Assembly: GCA_963575745.1 (NCBI GenBank)
Contig: CAUYUJ010014751.1
Location: 148,125 to 212,124, forward strand
DNA from: Prorocentrum cordatum
Taxonomy: Eukaryota > Sar > Dinophyceae > Prorocentrales > Prorocentraceae
Direction: 5' to 3'
Length of the DNA stretch: 64,000 bases
The notes below the pieces were generated by a model that was not told the origin of the DNA, did no database searches, and was given only the letters and a program-made list of their open reading frames with translations. This document shows, piece by piece, positions 21,273 through 31,878 of the stretch. Both the position numbers and the translations under genes were made by a program. Positions within the stretch are counted from its first letter, which is position 1; every line of letters starts with the position of its first letter.

Positions 21273-21830
21273 GGGCGCTTCTTCCCTCCTGCTCCTCCTC
21301 CTTCTCCTCCTCCTCCCCCTCCTCATAATTCTTCTCCCCCTCCTCATTGCCCTCCTCATCCCTCTGCCTTCCTGCTCCCGTTACTCCCCCTCCTCCTACT
21401 CCTCCTTGTCTTCCACCTCCTCCTACTCCTTCTTCTCCTCCCCCTCCCGCTTCCGTTGTCCCCCCTCCTACGTCCTTGCCCTCCTCCCTCCCTCCTCCCT
21501 CCCTTTTCCCTCGCTCCGTCTTTTTCCTGCCTCCGTCCCCCCTGGGCCTCCACGGTGGTGGTCTCGCCCTCAAGCTTCGACTCGACCGCCTTGGCCCCCT
21601 TTTTGCTCCAAGGCCAGCTCTGATCCACCTGTGTCGCACGCCAGGGGGCGGCCCCCGGTGGCCCCTTCCCGGCAGGAGGAGTGGCAAGAGAGGGGGGGGA
21701 GGGGGGGGGGCGAAGGTAAGAGAGGTGGGGAGGAGGAGGAGGAGGAGGAGGAGGAGGAGAAGGAGGAGGACGAGGGAGGAGGAGCAGGAGCAGGAGGAGG
21801 AAGAAGAGGAAGTGGAGGAGGAGGAGGATA
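21273..21830. repeat. TCC-rich tract, then GGA tract
   Basis: Pyrimidine-rich TCC/CTC repeats (21273-21490) switch to GGA repeats (about 21728-21830) across a non-repetitive middle, another strand switch of purine content. Confidence 0.75.
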
Positions 21831-21839
21831 GCATTTCGG

Positions 21840-22320
21840 GAATGAATGGGGAACCTTTCTAGAGCGGGAACGGTCCCCTACTGACTGAAGGAAATGTTGG
21901 CTGGCTGGGTTGCGGGCATCTGGGCAAGGCCGCGCATGCGATTCGTTGAGCACCCGCGACCTCCCACCGCCCACTGCGCTCTCGTGGGAGACCCTGGGGG
22001 TGCCGTGATCTCAAGGCCCGAAGGATGGCCCAGGCCCAGGTCGCCAGCGACCTCCTGCGTCGTAGCACGGTTGTGCTCTTGCATTCTGCCTGGGCCCGGG
22101 GGATCCTCGCCGCGGCGGGCCACCCGGACGTGCCTACGGATTTCCCGCAAGCGGCTTCGTCGTGGTCGCCTGGTATCAACTTCCACACCGCTCTGGCTGG
22201 AGTGTGATCGGTTCCGCTGAGAGAACGCGTTTCGTGGACGCTTGTCTTAGGAACACACTTGAACACGTGGAACTGGCCCCCCTCTCCCAAAACATCGAAC
22301 ATGGCCTGAGAACCAGTTCC
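21840..22320. other. No certain gene; one short open frame
   Basis: The plus-strand frame 22025-22207 (60 codons, starting MAQAQVASDLLRRSTVVLLH) reads more like protein than its neighbours. It has no recognised domain and no supporting splice or homology evidence. Confidence 0.2.
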
Positions 22321-22329
22321 CCCCATCCG

Positions 22330-22600
22330 GAAGGGCTCCTTCCTTCAGGGGGGGTGGGGGGTTCGAACAGAAGCCCCCCCTCCTTTTCAAGGGCAGGAGG
22401 GGATTCGAACCCGGGCCCCCCCCCCGAGTTGCAAGGCGGGGGGCTCGCACTGCACCACCCCCCAGTGCAAGGGAAGTGGTGGGCGTTCAAACCGGGGGGT
22501 GGACGGACCCCGCCCGCCCCAGGAGTTGCAAAAGGGGGGGGGGGGGGGCTCGACCCGGTTCCCCCCGTGCACGGGGGACGGGGGGGGAAAGCCCCTCCCC
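22330..22600. repeat. G/C-homopolymer repeat with tRNA-T-arm-like motifs
   Basis: Runs of G and C separate TTCGAA-type words. On the minus strand, 22455-22385 reads a TGGTGCAGTGC word (A-box-like), then CTTGCAA, then GGGTTCGAATCCC (B-box-like). The D and anticodon stems do not pair, so this is not a functional tRNA. It may be a tRNA-derived repeat. A related arrangement occurs at 25590-25760. Confidence 0.35.
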
Positions 22601-22845
22601 GTAATAGAAGCCCGCCAAGGCTGGATCCGTCTCTCGTAGAAACCTACCGTATCTTCTTCCAGCTCGAAGGTCGCCCTGCCATAGAGAGATCAACATCTGA
22701 TCCGCTCCAACCAGAACCCGGTGCAGCTCTGGTGGCATCCAGCTAGATCTGATCCAAATTCACTGGCATCCTAGTCGGGCTCGATCCTACCCTAATCGGA
22801 CCCCCTTCTGTCGGGCGGGTGGGCTTGGGCGGGCGAGATATTGAG

Positions 22846-24310
22846 TGCATGGTGCTCACCTGCTCGGTCGTTCGTTCGATCGAGCGCGCGAGCGAGCCAG
22901 GGAGTCGGGCGGTTCAGGTCGGGCGGTGGGGCATAGCATGCACAGTGCTCGCTTGTTCGCTCGTTCGCTAGTTGGAGCAAGCATGCGAGCGAGCGAGCGA
23001 GCGAAGGAAGTGGGGAGTCGGTGCGCCCGCTCGCCCGCTCGCTCGAGCAAACGAGTGAGAGAGTCGGGCGGGTCGGGTGGGCCGCGCGGGACATTGAATG
23101 CATGGTGCTCGCTTCTCGCTTGCTAGCTTTAGCAGGGCGAACGCGCGAGTCGGGCGGGGCGGTTCGGGCGGGACGTTGAATGCATTATGCTCACTTGCTC
23201 GCTCGTCCGCGCGAGCAGGCGTGCGAGCGAGTCGGGCGGTTCGGTGTGGGCGGCCGAGTTATTGAATGATAGTGCTCGCTTGCTCGCTCGTTCGCTAGTC
23301 ATAGCAAGCATGCGAGCGAGCGAGCGAAGGAAGTGGGGAGTCCGTCCTCCCGCTCGCGCGCTCGCTCGAGTAAGCGAGCGAAAGATTCGGGCCCGTCGGG
23401 TGGGGCGCGCGGGACATGTTGTGCATGGTGTTCGCTTGCTCGTTCGCCAGCTTCAGCAAACGAGCGAGCGATAGTAAACGAACGAGCGAGTCGGGCTCCT
23501 CGGTTTGGTCGGGCAAGGCAATAAATGCACGGTGCTCGCTTGATCGCGCGTCCGCTCGAGCAAGCGTGCGAGCGAGTTGGGTGGTTCGGTCTGGGCAGGC
23601 GGGTCATCAAATGCATGGTGCTCGCTTGCTCGCGCGTTCCCTGGCTGGAGCAAGTGTGCGCGCGAGCGAGCGAGGGAAGGAGGGAATCGGTCCCCTCGCT
23701 CACTCGCGCGAGCAAGCGAGCGAGAAGAGTCGGGCGGGTCGGGTGGAACATTGAATGCGTGGTGCTCGCTTGCTCGCTCGAGCAAGCGAGCGAGGGAAGG
23801 AGGGGGTCTTTTCGCTCGTCCGCTCGCTGAAGCAGCAGAGCCCAGAATCGAATCGAGAAGTCGGATCGGCAATCGAAATGCATCGGATCGGCGTAAGTCG
23901 GCAGCCGAGTCGGGAGAAGTCGAATCGGCGGAAATGGGCAGCATAGTCGGCCTTCATTGAGAACTCGGAACCCAAGTCGGAATCCCAAGTCGAATCGAAT
24001 CGGAATCGGAACCCCTCGAAATCGAATCGAGTCGAATCGGAGGAGTCGAAAGGAGCCCTGCTGAAGCAACTGAGGGTCGGTTCGACCTGGCGGGTCATTG
24101 ATGCATGGTGCTCGCTTGCTCGCTCGCTCGAACAAACGATCGAGAGAGCGATCGAGTCGGGCGGGTCTGGTCGGGCGGGCGGGAGATCAAATGCCTGGCG
24201 CTCGCGTGCTCGCTCGCTCGCTCGAGCAAGCGAGCGAGCGAGGGAAGGAGGGGATCTGTCCCCTCGCTCGCCCATTCGATTGCTCGAGTGAGCGAGCGAG
24301 CGAGAGAGCT
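22846..24310. repeat. Palindromic GCTCGC/GCGAGC satellite, about 11 units
   Basis: Units of roughly 80-160 bp each begin near AATGCATGGTGCTCGCTTGC, continue with TCGCTCGTTCG and a complementary GCAAGCGAGCGAGCG, then GAGTCGGGCGGGTCGG. Unit starts lie near 22846, 22938, 23097, 23178, 23265, 23424, 23524, 23610, 23752, 24100 and 24190. The AAGCGAGC/GCTCGCTT inversion lets each unit fold on itself. A GAATCGAATCGGAA-rich insert interrupts at 23845-24060. Confidence 0.7.
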
Positions 24311-24468
24311 GGGGTTCATAATAATGCTCGATCCCGCTCGACTAAAATCCGACCATAGCAAGATCCAGCTCAAATTGAATCCAACCAGGGCTCGATCCAG
24401 CCTGAATCGCAGCCTACCAATCGATCCTCGTCGTCGTAGTCGTCGTAGTCGTCGTCATCATCATCCAC

Positions 24469-25164
<696 letters not shown>

Positions 25165-25165
25165 G

Positions 25166-25381
25166 CGGTCGCCCTCGCCCTCGCGCTCGCACTCGCCCTC
25201 GTCTCCGTTCTCGTCGTCGTCGTCGCTGCCCGACGGTGCCGGCGCTCGCCGTTGTCGGCGGTTGCCAGGGGGGCGGTCGCCCTCGCCCTCGCGCTCGCAC
25301 TCGCCCTCGTCTTCGTTCTCGTCGTCGTCCTCGCTGCCCGACGGTGCCGGCGCTCGCCGTTGTCGGCGGTTGCCAGGGGGG
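25166..25381 (-). repeat. 108-bp tandem duplication reading as an acidic 36-residue repeat
   Basis: Units 25166-25273 and 25274-25381 differ at few positions. On the minus strand each reads PPGNRRQRRAPAPSGS, then DDDEN, DEGECEREGEGDR, leading straight into poly-Asp from the ATC tract. The period is a multiple of three, so it could be a low-complexity acidic exon. The two substitutions I can see (Glu/Asp and Glu/Gly) both change residues, which does not argue for selection. Confidence 0.5.
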
Positions 25382-25478
25382 ACGGTTCGACCTTGCAATA
25401 TTCGCCTGCGCCCCTGGTTCGACCCTCCCTTGAAATGACGGGGGGTGCTCTCTCCCCGCTTCCAGCCCCCTCCCCTCA

Positions 25479-25578
25479 NNNNNNNNNNNNNNNNNNNNNN
25501 NNNNNNNNNNNNNNNNNNNNNNNNNNNNNNNNNNNNNNNNNNNNNNNNNNNNNNNNNNNNNNNNNNNNNNNNNNNNNN
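25479..25578. other. Assembly gap (100 N)
   Basis: Exactly 100 N, a conventional gap of unknown size, flanked by the same word (CCTCCCCTCA) on both sides, so the join may be a collapsed repeat. Confidence 0.99.
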
Positions 25579-25589
25579 CCTCCCCTCAC

Positions 25590-25760
25590 AACTGATGGGG
25601 GGCGGCCGCCCCCCCCCCCCGTTCGAACTCCCCGCTCCCCCCGTTGCAATTCAAGGGCCTACCCCTGGTTCGCCCCGCCTAAAAGAAAGACCCCCCCCCC
25701 GTTCGACCCCCCCACCCTGCAATTCAGGGCCAAACCCCCCCCGTTGAACCCCGCCGGCGC
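25590..25760. repeat. C-run repeat with GTTCGA words
   Basis: Repeated CCCCCGTTCGAAC / GTTCGACCCC words and TTGCAATTCAAGG, related to 22330-22600. No gene. Confidence 0.45.
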
Positions 25761-26211
25761 TTCCAAGCGTCCTCACAGAACGCGCTCTTTCGTTCCGCTT
25801 CGCCTTTGCATGTCGGGGCAGCGTGCGTGAAACCAGCTCGGTTTTTGTCATGTTGGGATGGCCCCGGCGGCCAACCGATCCTGGCGATGGAGCGTCTCTT
25901 CCTCCGCAGCGGGGTCGAGTCCCCCAGTGGGCGACTTCAGCCGGATTGGGAGAAAGGGTGAAGATAATGAAGAAGAGGCTGCTCAAGGTGGATCTGACAC
26001 AGGCTGTCACCGAGACGAGCCCAGCGGGACCCGCTGCCGACGAAACCCACATCCTCCCCCTCATATGAGGAAGAGCGGGTGGGAGTAGGGGAGAATGACG
26101 AGTGAAGACAACTGAGAAGGCAAAGGAGGCAAGGTGGAATTGTGGTCTGGCCGCCGACGAAGACCAGATCTTCCCTCCCCTCAGGGCAAAGGGATTGGGA
26201 GGGCGGCGGTG

Positions 26212-26330
26212 ACGATGATGCTGCTGCTGATGATGTTGATGATGCTGATGGAGATGGAGATGGTGATGATGATGATGTGGATGATGCTGGAGATGGTGAT
26301 GATGATGGCGACGGTGACGATGATGCATTG
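26212..26330. repeat. GAT/GCT microsatellite
   Basis: GATGATGCTG-type repeats with GGAGATG interruptions, about 120 bp. The GC-rich 26330-26580 that follows holds no convincing gene. Confidence 0.8.
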
Positions 26331-26583
26331 TGTGGCAGGGCCCCCGCGGATGCCGCGGCTGAGGCTCGGCCTGCCCCGCGCCGCTCGCCGCGCGGCGGGG
26401 CGCCGCCGCTCGCTGCGCGGCGGCCCGCCGAGCCCCCAGGGGCCAGCGAAGGGCCCGCCCCGCTCGGCACCGCTCCCGCGAAGGGGAGAAGCAGAAAAAG
26501 GGCCTGCGGCACCCCGGGCAGCACGGGAGAGGGCAGGGGCGCCCGCTCGCCCCAAGAGAACCCAGGAACAAGCTTCTGGACCC

Positions 26584-27568
26584 CGAGGAGGAGGAGGAGG
26601 AGGAGGAGGAGGAGGAGGAGGAGGAGGAGGAGGAGAGGAGGAGGAGGAGGAGGGAGGAGGGAAGATATTGGGTGAGGGAGGAGAGGAGGGAGGAAGAGAG
26701 GTGGCGGATGGCGAAAGGAGGAGGGGGATGGAGGCGGAGGAGGAGGGAGGGGGGAGAGATGGCGGAGGAGGAGGAGGGAGGGACGGAGGAGGGAGGGGGA
26801 GGAGGACGGATGGGGATGGGTGATGGAGGAGGGAGGGGGAGGAGGGAGGGGCGGGGGGGGGGGAGAGGAGGGAAGACGGTGAGGAGGGAGGAGGAGAAGG
26901 AGGAGGGAGGGAGGAGGGAGAGGGGGATGGAGGAGGGAGGAGGGAGGAGGGCGGAGGGGGAGGACTGAGGGGGAGGAGTGGAGGAGGAGAAGGAGGGAGG
27001 AGGAGGAGGAGGCCGGGCGGAGGAGGAGTAAAAGGAGGAGGAGTGGACAATTATTAGGAGGAGGAGGAGGAGGAGGAGGAGGAGGAGGAGGAGGAGGAGG
27101 AGGAGGAACGAGGAGAAGGGGAGGAGGAGGAGGAGGAGAGGAGGAGGAGGAGGAGTAGGAGGAGGAGGAGGAGGAGGAGGAGGAGGAGGAGGAGGAGGAG
27201 GAGGAGGAGATGAGGAGGGAGGAGGGAGGGAGAAAGGGAGGAGGAGAGGGAGGAGGAGGGACGTAGAGGAGAAGCGGAGGGGGAGGAGGAGGAGGAGAAG
27301 GAGGAACAGGAGGCGGAGGAGGAGGAGGAGCGAGGAGGAGGAGGAGGAGAGCGAGGAGGAGGAGGAGGGAAGAGGCAGGAGGAGGAGGAAGGAGGAGGAG
27401 GAGGAGGAGGAGGAGGAGGAAGGAGAAGGGAGGAGGGGAGGAGAGAGGGGAGGAGGAGGAGGAGGAGAGGAGGAGGAGGTAGGAGGAGGAGGAGGAGAGG
27501 AGGAGGAGGAGGAGGAGGAGGAAAAAGAGGAGGGAGGAGAGGAGAGGAGTTGGAAGAGGCGGAGGAGG
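26584..27568. repeat. GGA tract of nearly 1 kb
   Basis: The longest purine tract in the window: GGA/GAG/GGGA repeats for about 985 bp with few pyrimidines on the plus strand. The 662-codon minus-strand Leu/Pro/Ser frame that covers it is its translation. Confidence 0.95.
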
Positions 27569-27794
27569 AGAGGGAGGGGGGGGCCGAGAAAAATGGGAGA
27601 TGGACCGCCGAGCCGAGGGCGGGGAGCGAGCTCCCGCACCGCCCTGGGGGAGGAGTCAGCGGGACCTGGCAGCCGCCCGGGAAGGAACGCCCGAGCGTGG
27701 GGGCTCTTGGATCCCGGAGGCCCGGGGTGCGCCCCGCCTGTGCCAGGGGGCGCTTTGGTCCGACACCCCGCTTCTGGGGGTGCTCCTCTGGGGA

Positions 27795-27864
27795 CTGATG
27801 ATGCTGATGCTGATGCTGATGCTGATGCTGAGGATGATGATCAAGATGATGCTGATTCATCATC

Positions 27865-27938
<74 letters not shown>

Positions 27939-27990
27939 GCAAGGATGATGATGACGATGATGAGGATGGTGGTGGTGATGCCGATGATGA
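27795..27990. repeat. GAT microsatellite
   Basis: GATGCTGATGCT, then near-pure GAT (27865-27937) and GAT/GAC variants. The plus-strand frame continues beyond the repeat as VRWFLNFPGSWWPFPGMQNE before a stop at about 28159. That tail is more protein-like than usual, but I would not call a gene on it. Confidence 0.85.
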
Positions 27991-28524
27991 CAGGCCAGGT
28001 TCTCAGAATGGAGTGCGTTGGTTTCTGAATTTTCCTGGGAGTTGGTGGCCGTTTCCAGGGATGCAGAACGAGGGGTGGGGAGGAAAGGGCATGAGGAATA
28101 GCCGGGGGAGTGAAGGCTTCTCCTTCCCCTCCCCCTTTTCGTCTTTCCTCCTCAAGTGAATTGCCGACACAGGCGCGCCTGGCACCACCCAAGGAGGGCG
28201 ACATGTCAAGTTGTGCATACGAGTGGCGCAGGTCCGCTGGACATGGAGCTAAGGAAAGCGTTGACGACTGCACGACTGGTAGCGCCCTAGTTTGGCGAGA
28301 GAAGACAAGAAGCAACCCATCATGGGGCGCGATGAGGACGGCGGGAAACGCGAGCGGGGAGGAGGGAGAGGGGAGGGGGGATGAGGCGAGAGGAAAAGCA
28401 TGGCTCCGTTCGAGACAAGGACACAGCACGCGGTTCTGGAGACATCCAGTCTGAACTCCTCCTCCTCCCCCTCCCCCTCCTCCTCCTGCTCCTCCTCCTC
28501 CTCCTCCTCCTCCTCCTCCCTTGG

Positions 28525-28735
28525 AGGCTTCCCAACTCGGGTCCCAGTGAATGGGGTCGGAGCATCGCGCCGCATCGCCGATGCATCGCCAATGCATCGC
28601 CCGTGCATCGGCGACGTCTGCGATGAATCGACGCCGTCGGTGTGGAGATAATCGGACTCCACATCGAGCCGCACGCACCGGCGATGCGGCACGTTCTGCT
28701 GACCCCATCTACTCGGACCCCATCTGAGAGGCTGG
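28525..28735. mobile_element. Family C foldback element, complete copy
   Basis: About 210 bp whose halves are imperfect inverted copies. The left arm AGGCTTCCCAACTCGGG, GGGGTCGGAGCATCGCGCCG, CATCGCCGATGC aligns with the reverse complement of the right arm (AGCCTCTCAGATGGGG, GGGGTCAGCAGAACGTGCCG, CATCGCCGGTGC). The centre is rich in GCATCG. Fragments lie at 7625-7766 and 20340-20402. No ORF or clear target duplication. Confidence 0.6.
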
Positions 28736-29240
28736 AGGTCTCGCCCTTCCCCCGCATCCTCCCCCCAGCTCCTCCTTCCCCTTCGCCTGCCTCCCGCACC
28801 CAAAGCGCGCTTCGTCTCCCTGCCCGTCTTCCATTCTCCCCCTCTTTCTCCTCCTCTGTCTCCTCCTCCTCCCACTTCTCCACCTCCCTCCGCCTTTCAT
28901 CCCTCCTCCTCCTCCTGACGAGGTGGCGGCGGCAAAATGACAGTGCCGAAACTCGCCCGGAGTTCAGCAATGCATGAAGGTGCAAACAGGGCTCGACTTA
29001 AACAGTGCTTTCCGTTTTCGTTTTGTTTTCGTCATCCCTAGCTCTGTCTTTGTTCCACATTTGCTGCAAAACGAAATCAAAACGAAAACGGTCCACGAAA
29101 TTGCCAAAACACCGTTTAGCTCGATTCCTGGGTGCAGATCCGACCTGTTTGGCTACTGCTCCAGGTGGGCCCGTGCTCAGGGGAGGCTGCAGCACCGCTT
29201 CACGACGTACTATGAACCGAGCCTGCAGGGCAGGCCCTAC

Positions 29241-29380
29241 AGTCGGACTCGATTGGAGAGGACACGCGAGAGGACACAAGACCCTTCCGAGGGCCACATC
29301 GCCACAGGAGTCGGACTTGATTGGAGAGGACACGTGAGAGGACACAAGACCCTTCCGAGGGCCACATCGCCACAGGAGTG
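29241..29380 (+). repeat. 68-bp tandem duplication
   Basis: Two near-identical units (29241-29308, 29309-29376) contain TTGGAGAGGACACG and ACACAAGACCCTTCCGAGGG then CCACATCGCCACAGG. Only two substitutions are apparent. Confidence 0.7.
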
Positions 29381-29596
29381 TAAGAAGGCACGCGTCGCGA
29401 GGCACGGGACACAAGGGCACCCTTGAGCTGGCAGGGTCGACCTACTAATCAGGGCCGACTGTGCTCTTTCCCGTGCACTTCCGCTTTGGCTTCGGCTTCA
29501 GATGTGATGCACGTCGCAGCGCCTTCGGGCCAGCTCACCCGAGTCGGTTTTCCCCCCGCACGGGTGCCTGTGCCCCTGCCTTGCTTCATTCCCCCT

Positions 29597-29760
29597 CCTC
29601 CTCCTCCTCCTCCTTATTTCTGCCTCACTTTTCTCCACCTCCTCTTGTCTTGTGCTCCCTCCCTCCCTTCCTCTCTCCCTCCTTCTCCTCTCCATTCATG
29701 TTCCTTCCCTCCCCCCTCCCTCCGCCTCCTCCTTCTCCTCCTTCTCCTCCTCCTCGTCTC
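29597..29760. repeat. TCC-rich tract
   Basis: Pyrimidine-rich TCC/CCCT repeats with interruptions, lying downstream (minus strand) of the exon-like segment at 29848-29925. Confidence 0.7.
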
Positions 29761-29847
29761 CGTCTTCCGTCAACTGCCCTGCCTCTTCCCCCTCACTCCT
29801 CCCTCACATCCGCCGCCCCTTCCCAGCGGCACCTGGAGCGCGCTCAC

Positions 29848-29925
29848 CTTGCCGGCGACGAAGATCATCTGGGCGTCCTGCGACTCGCAATAACCGTCCC
29901 ACACGCTCTTGCGCTTCATGCACCC
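29848..29925 (-). CDS. Exon-like segment, third part of the cysteine module (copy 1)
   Basis: 78 bp, 26 codons in one phase: GCMKRKSVWDGYCESQDAQ then MIFVAGK. Its 5' edge is GCGAG|GGG and its 3' edge AAG|GTGAGC, a near-consensus splice donor. It follows in phase from the segment at 32892-32946, whose GAG|GC edge is also phase 0. It aligns with the shorter paralogue at 2949-2996. Two or three cysteines recur per module, which suggests a small disulphide- or metal-bound repeat; the function is unknown. The reading frame runs upstream as STWQCAMPQC and PGGGTVAHYF (about 30040-29960), so a longer exon cannot be excluded. Confidence 0.6.
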
Positions 29926-30282
29926 CTCGCGGGGGCGGGCGGGGACGTCTTGTGGAGAGAAGTAATGCGCCACCGTGCCCCCCCCAGGACATTGAGGCAT
30001 GGCACACTGCCATGTGCTGCCTGGGAGAATTTCTGTACTCATCTATAGCAACATGGATCCTCGCTCCCGAGTCCGCGACCCCTCGTCAAAAAATTATGGA
30101 TCCGGGCTCATGAGGTCACAAACGCTACCGTGCTCAATGCAACAATCCCCTGTATGCGCATCGCATGTCCCGGCACTTCCCGCTGCGAGTGCCTGGGTGA
30201 GGAAACTTTAGTCTCTGGTGACTGCGCGCTCCCTTGCTATATCGCGTATATCGCGATGATCATGAGAGGAAGAGGGGGAAGA

Positions 30283-30377
30283 GAAAACGAAAGAGGAGGA
30301 TGAGGATGAGGATGAGGATGAGGATGATGAGGAGGATGAGGAAGGAAGAGGAAGAGGAAGAGGAAGAGGAAGAGGAA

Positions 30378-30418
<41 letters not shown>

Positions 30419-30634
30419 GGAGGAGGAGGAGGAGGAGGAGGAGGATGATGGGGAAGAGGAGGAGGAGGAGGAGGAGGAGGAGGAGGAGGAGGAGGAGGAG
30501 GATGAGAGGAGGAGGAGGAGGAGGAGGAGGAGGAGGAGGAGGAGGAGGAGGAGGAGGAGGAGGAGGAGGATGGAGGAGGAGGAGAGGGAGGAGGGAGGAG
30601 GGAGGAGGAGGAGGAGGAGGAGGAGGAGGAGGAG
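30283..30634. repeat. GAG/GAT/GGA microsatellite
   Basis: GAGGAT and GAAGAG repeats, a GAT run (30378-30416), then GGA repeats to 30634. The tract cuts off the retroelement-like coding region that approaches from the high-coordinate side. Confidence 0.9.
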
Positions 30635-30727
30635 GATAATGGAATGTAATGGAATGGTGAGTTCGCGAAACGAACAAATATTTAATGTGGGACGATGCCT
30701 CTGGCTCGTTGCGCCGACAACGAGAGA

Positions 30728-31662
30728 GCCTTTGGCCAGAGCCCGGTCACCAATCCTGGTTAAATAAGCCTTGCCAGTTCTGTCGAGCTGTTCCGAACAT
30801 GGCCTGCCGAAGTTCCTAATCTGCTGGTGGACAAAATAGCCACGCGTCCCACAGAACCAGATCTCCACATCATTGTGAAGCCTAAGGTTTTGTGTGAAGT
30901 GCCCCCCCCCGCGCAATGGACCTGGAAACCTTGAGGGATCCCGCTCAGAACCCAATTAACGGGCACAAGCCTACGACAAAGTGTATTCAACCATCCAGTG
31001 AGCTTCTCACGCGAGGCCGAACCACGACAAACACTACACGACCTACCGTCCTTACGCAGAGTGTGTGCCGTGCAAAACCTGGCGGCCGTGGTGGGTGGCG
31101 GTGGGAGCTGCTGGTCGTTTTGGGTCGGTGCTGCTTGCTGTGATGCTGGTCGGTGGTCGGTTGGTGGTGGTGGGCGCTGTTGGTCGGCTGGAGTCTGTGT
31201 TGCTTGTGGTGGTGTTGCTGGTGCTCGCTGGTCGGTGGTGGGTGGTGGTGGGCGCTGCCGGTCGGTTGGGGTCGGCGTTGTTTGCTGTGGTGCTAGTCGG
31301 TGCTGGTCGGTTGGTGGTGCTGGGCGCTGCTGGTCGGCTGGAGTCTGCGCGGCTGGTGCTGGAGGTCGCGTTGCTGTCAGGATGCTGATTGGCACGTCAC
31401 CGTCGGCATGTGCAAAAATAGTTCTGCCCCCTCCTGTGCTGCTCGTCCGCGCTGTGGTTGTAGATGGTCGCGACGTTGGTGTCGAAGCTGCTGGTCCTGA
31501 GGGCTGAGTTCCTGATGGTTTGGGGAGGGAAGAAAAATGAATTCGTCTCGCTCTGAATTTTGGAAGACATTGGTATTCTCGGGGAGGGGCGTTTTTGCAC
31601 CACCACCGGGCAGAGAGGGAAAAGGGAAGGGAGGAAGGGGGAGAAATGAACCCGGATACCAA
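30728..31662 (-). pseudogene. Pro/Gln-rich linker and two degenerate zinc-motif-like modules
   Basis: On the minus strand the frame from 31662 is Pro/Thr/Gln-rich with imperfect repeats of TPADQQRP and PPPTD (about 31330-31100). It then reads HTLRKDGRSCSVCRGS and LTGWLNTLC (31065-30976), a His...Cys-x2-Cys...Leu-x3-Cys layout. After a run of nine C (30901-30909, plus strand) the frame shifts and a second module reads LRLHNDVEIWFCGTRGYFVH then QIRNFGRPC and YLTRIGDRALAKG (about 30900-30730). There the second Cys of the pair is Arg. I recall similar His/Cys-Cys-Gly/Pro-Cys modules from dinoflagellate predicted proteins; this is unverified. The homopolymer shift and lost Cys indicate decay or a sequencing error. 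It follows the ORFs at 31726-32573 on the same strand. Confidence 0.45.
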
Positions 31663-31725
31663 TTAAAATTGTAATTCCACAAAAATTTTCAAAACTGTCC
31701 GGGCCGGTATGGGACCGCACCCGCT

Positions 31726-31878
31726 TCACTCGTTGTTTGGGCCTTTGGCGTCCCATTCGCGCATAGATTGGCTCACAGATACCTTCACCTCGAGGCCCCG
31801 GTTGTGGTGCTCGATCTCTCCGTTCACGATGGTGGCCGCAAATTTCCCCAGAACCTTAACCGAGAGCGTGTCCCTCAT
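31726..31878 (-). CDS. 50-codon ORF overlapping the end of the coiled-coil ORF
   Basis: Starts with ATG inside the stop region of the preceding ORF (ATGA overlap) and reads MRDTLSVKVLGKFAATIVNG, EIEHHNRGLEVKVSVSQSMR, EWDAKGPNNE. Composition and hydropathy look like real protein. Because the upstream ORF ends in LLGIPLGDIS exactly at the overlap, this is more likely the C-terminal part of the same protein displaced by an indel or a programmed shift than a separate gene. Termination-reinitiation is the alternative. Confidence 0.5.
   Translation of the reverse strand: MRDTLSVKVLGKFAATIVNGEIEHHNRGLEVKVSVSQSMREWDAKGPNNE

Noticed and set aside
22385-22455. Functional tRNA-Ala (TGC anticodon)
   Set aside because: D-arm and anticodon stems do not pair, and the acceptor stem is only a G-run against C-runs.
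25651-27639. 662-codon minus-strand ORF
   Set aside because: Almost entirely Leu, Pro and Ser from translating the GGA tract on the other strand; no domain and no normal composition.
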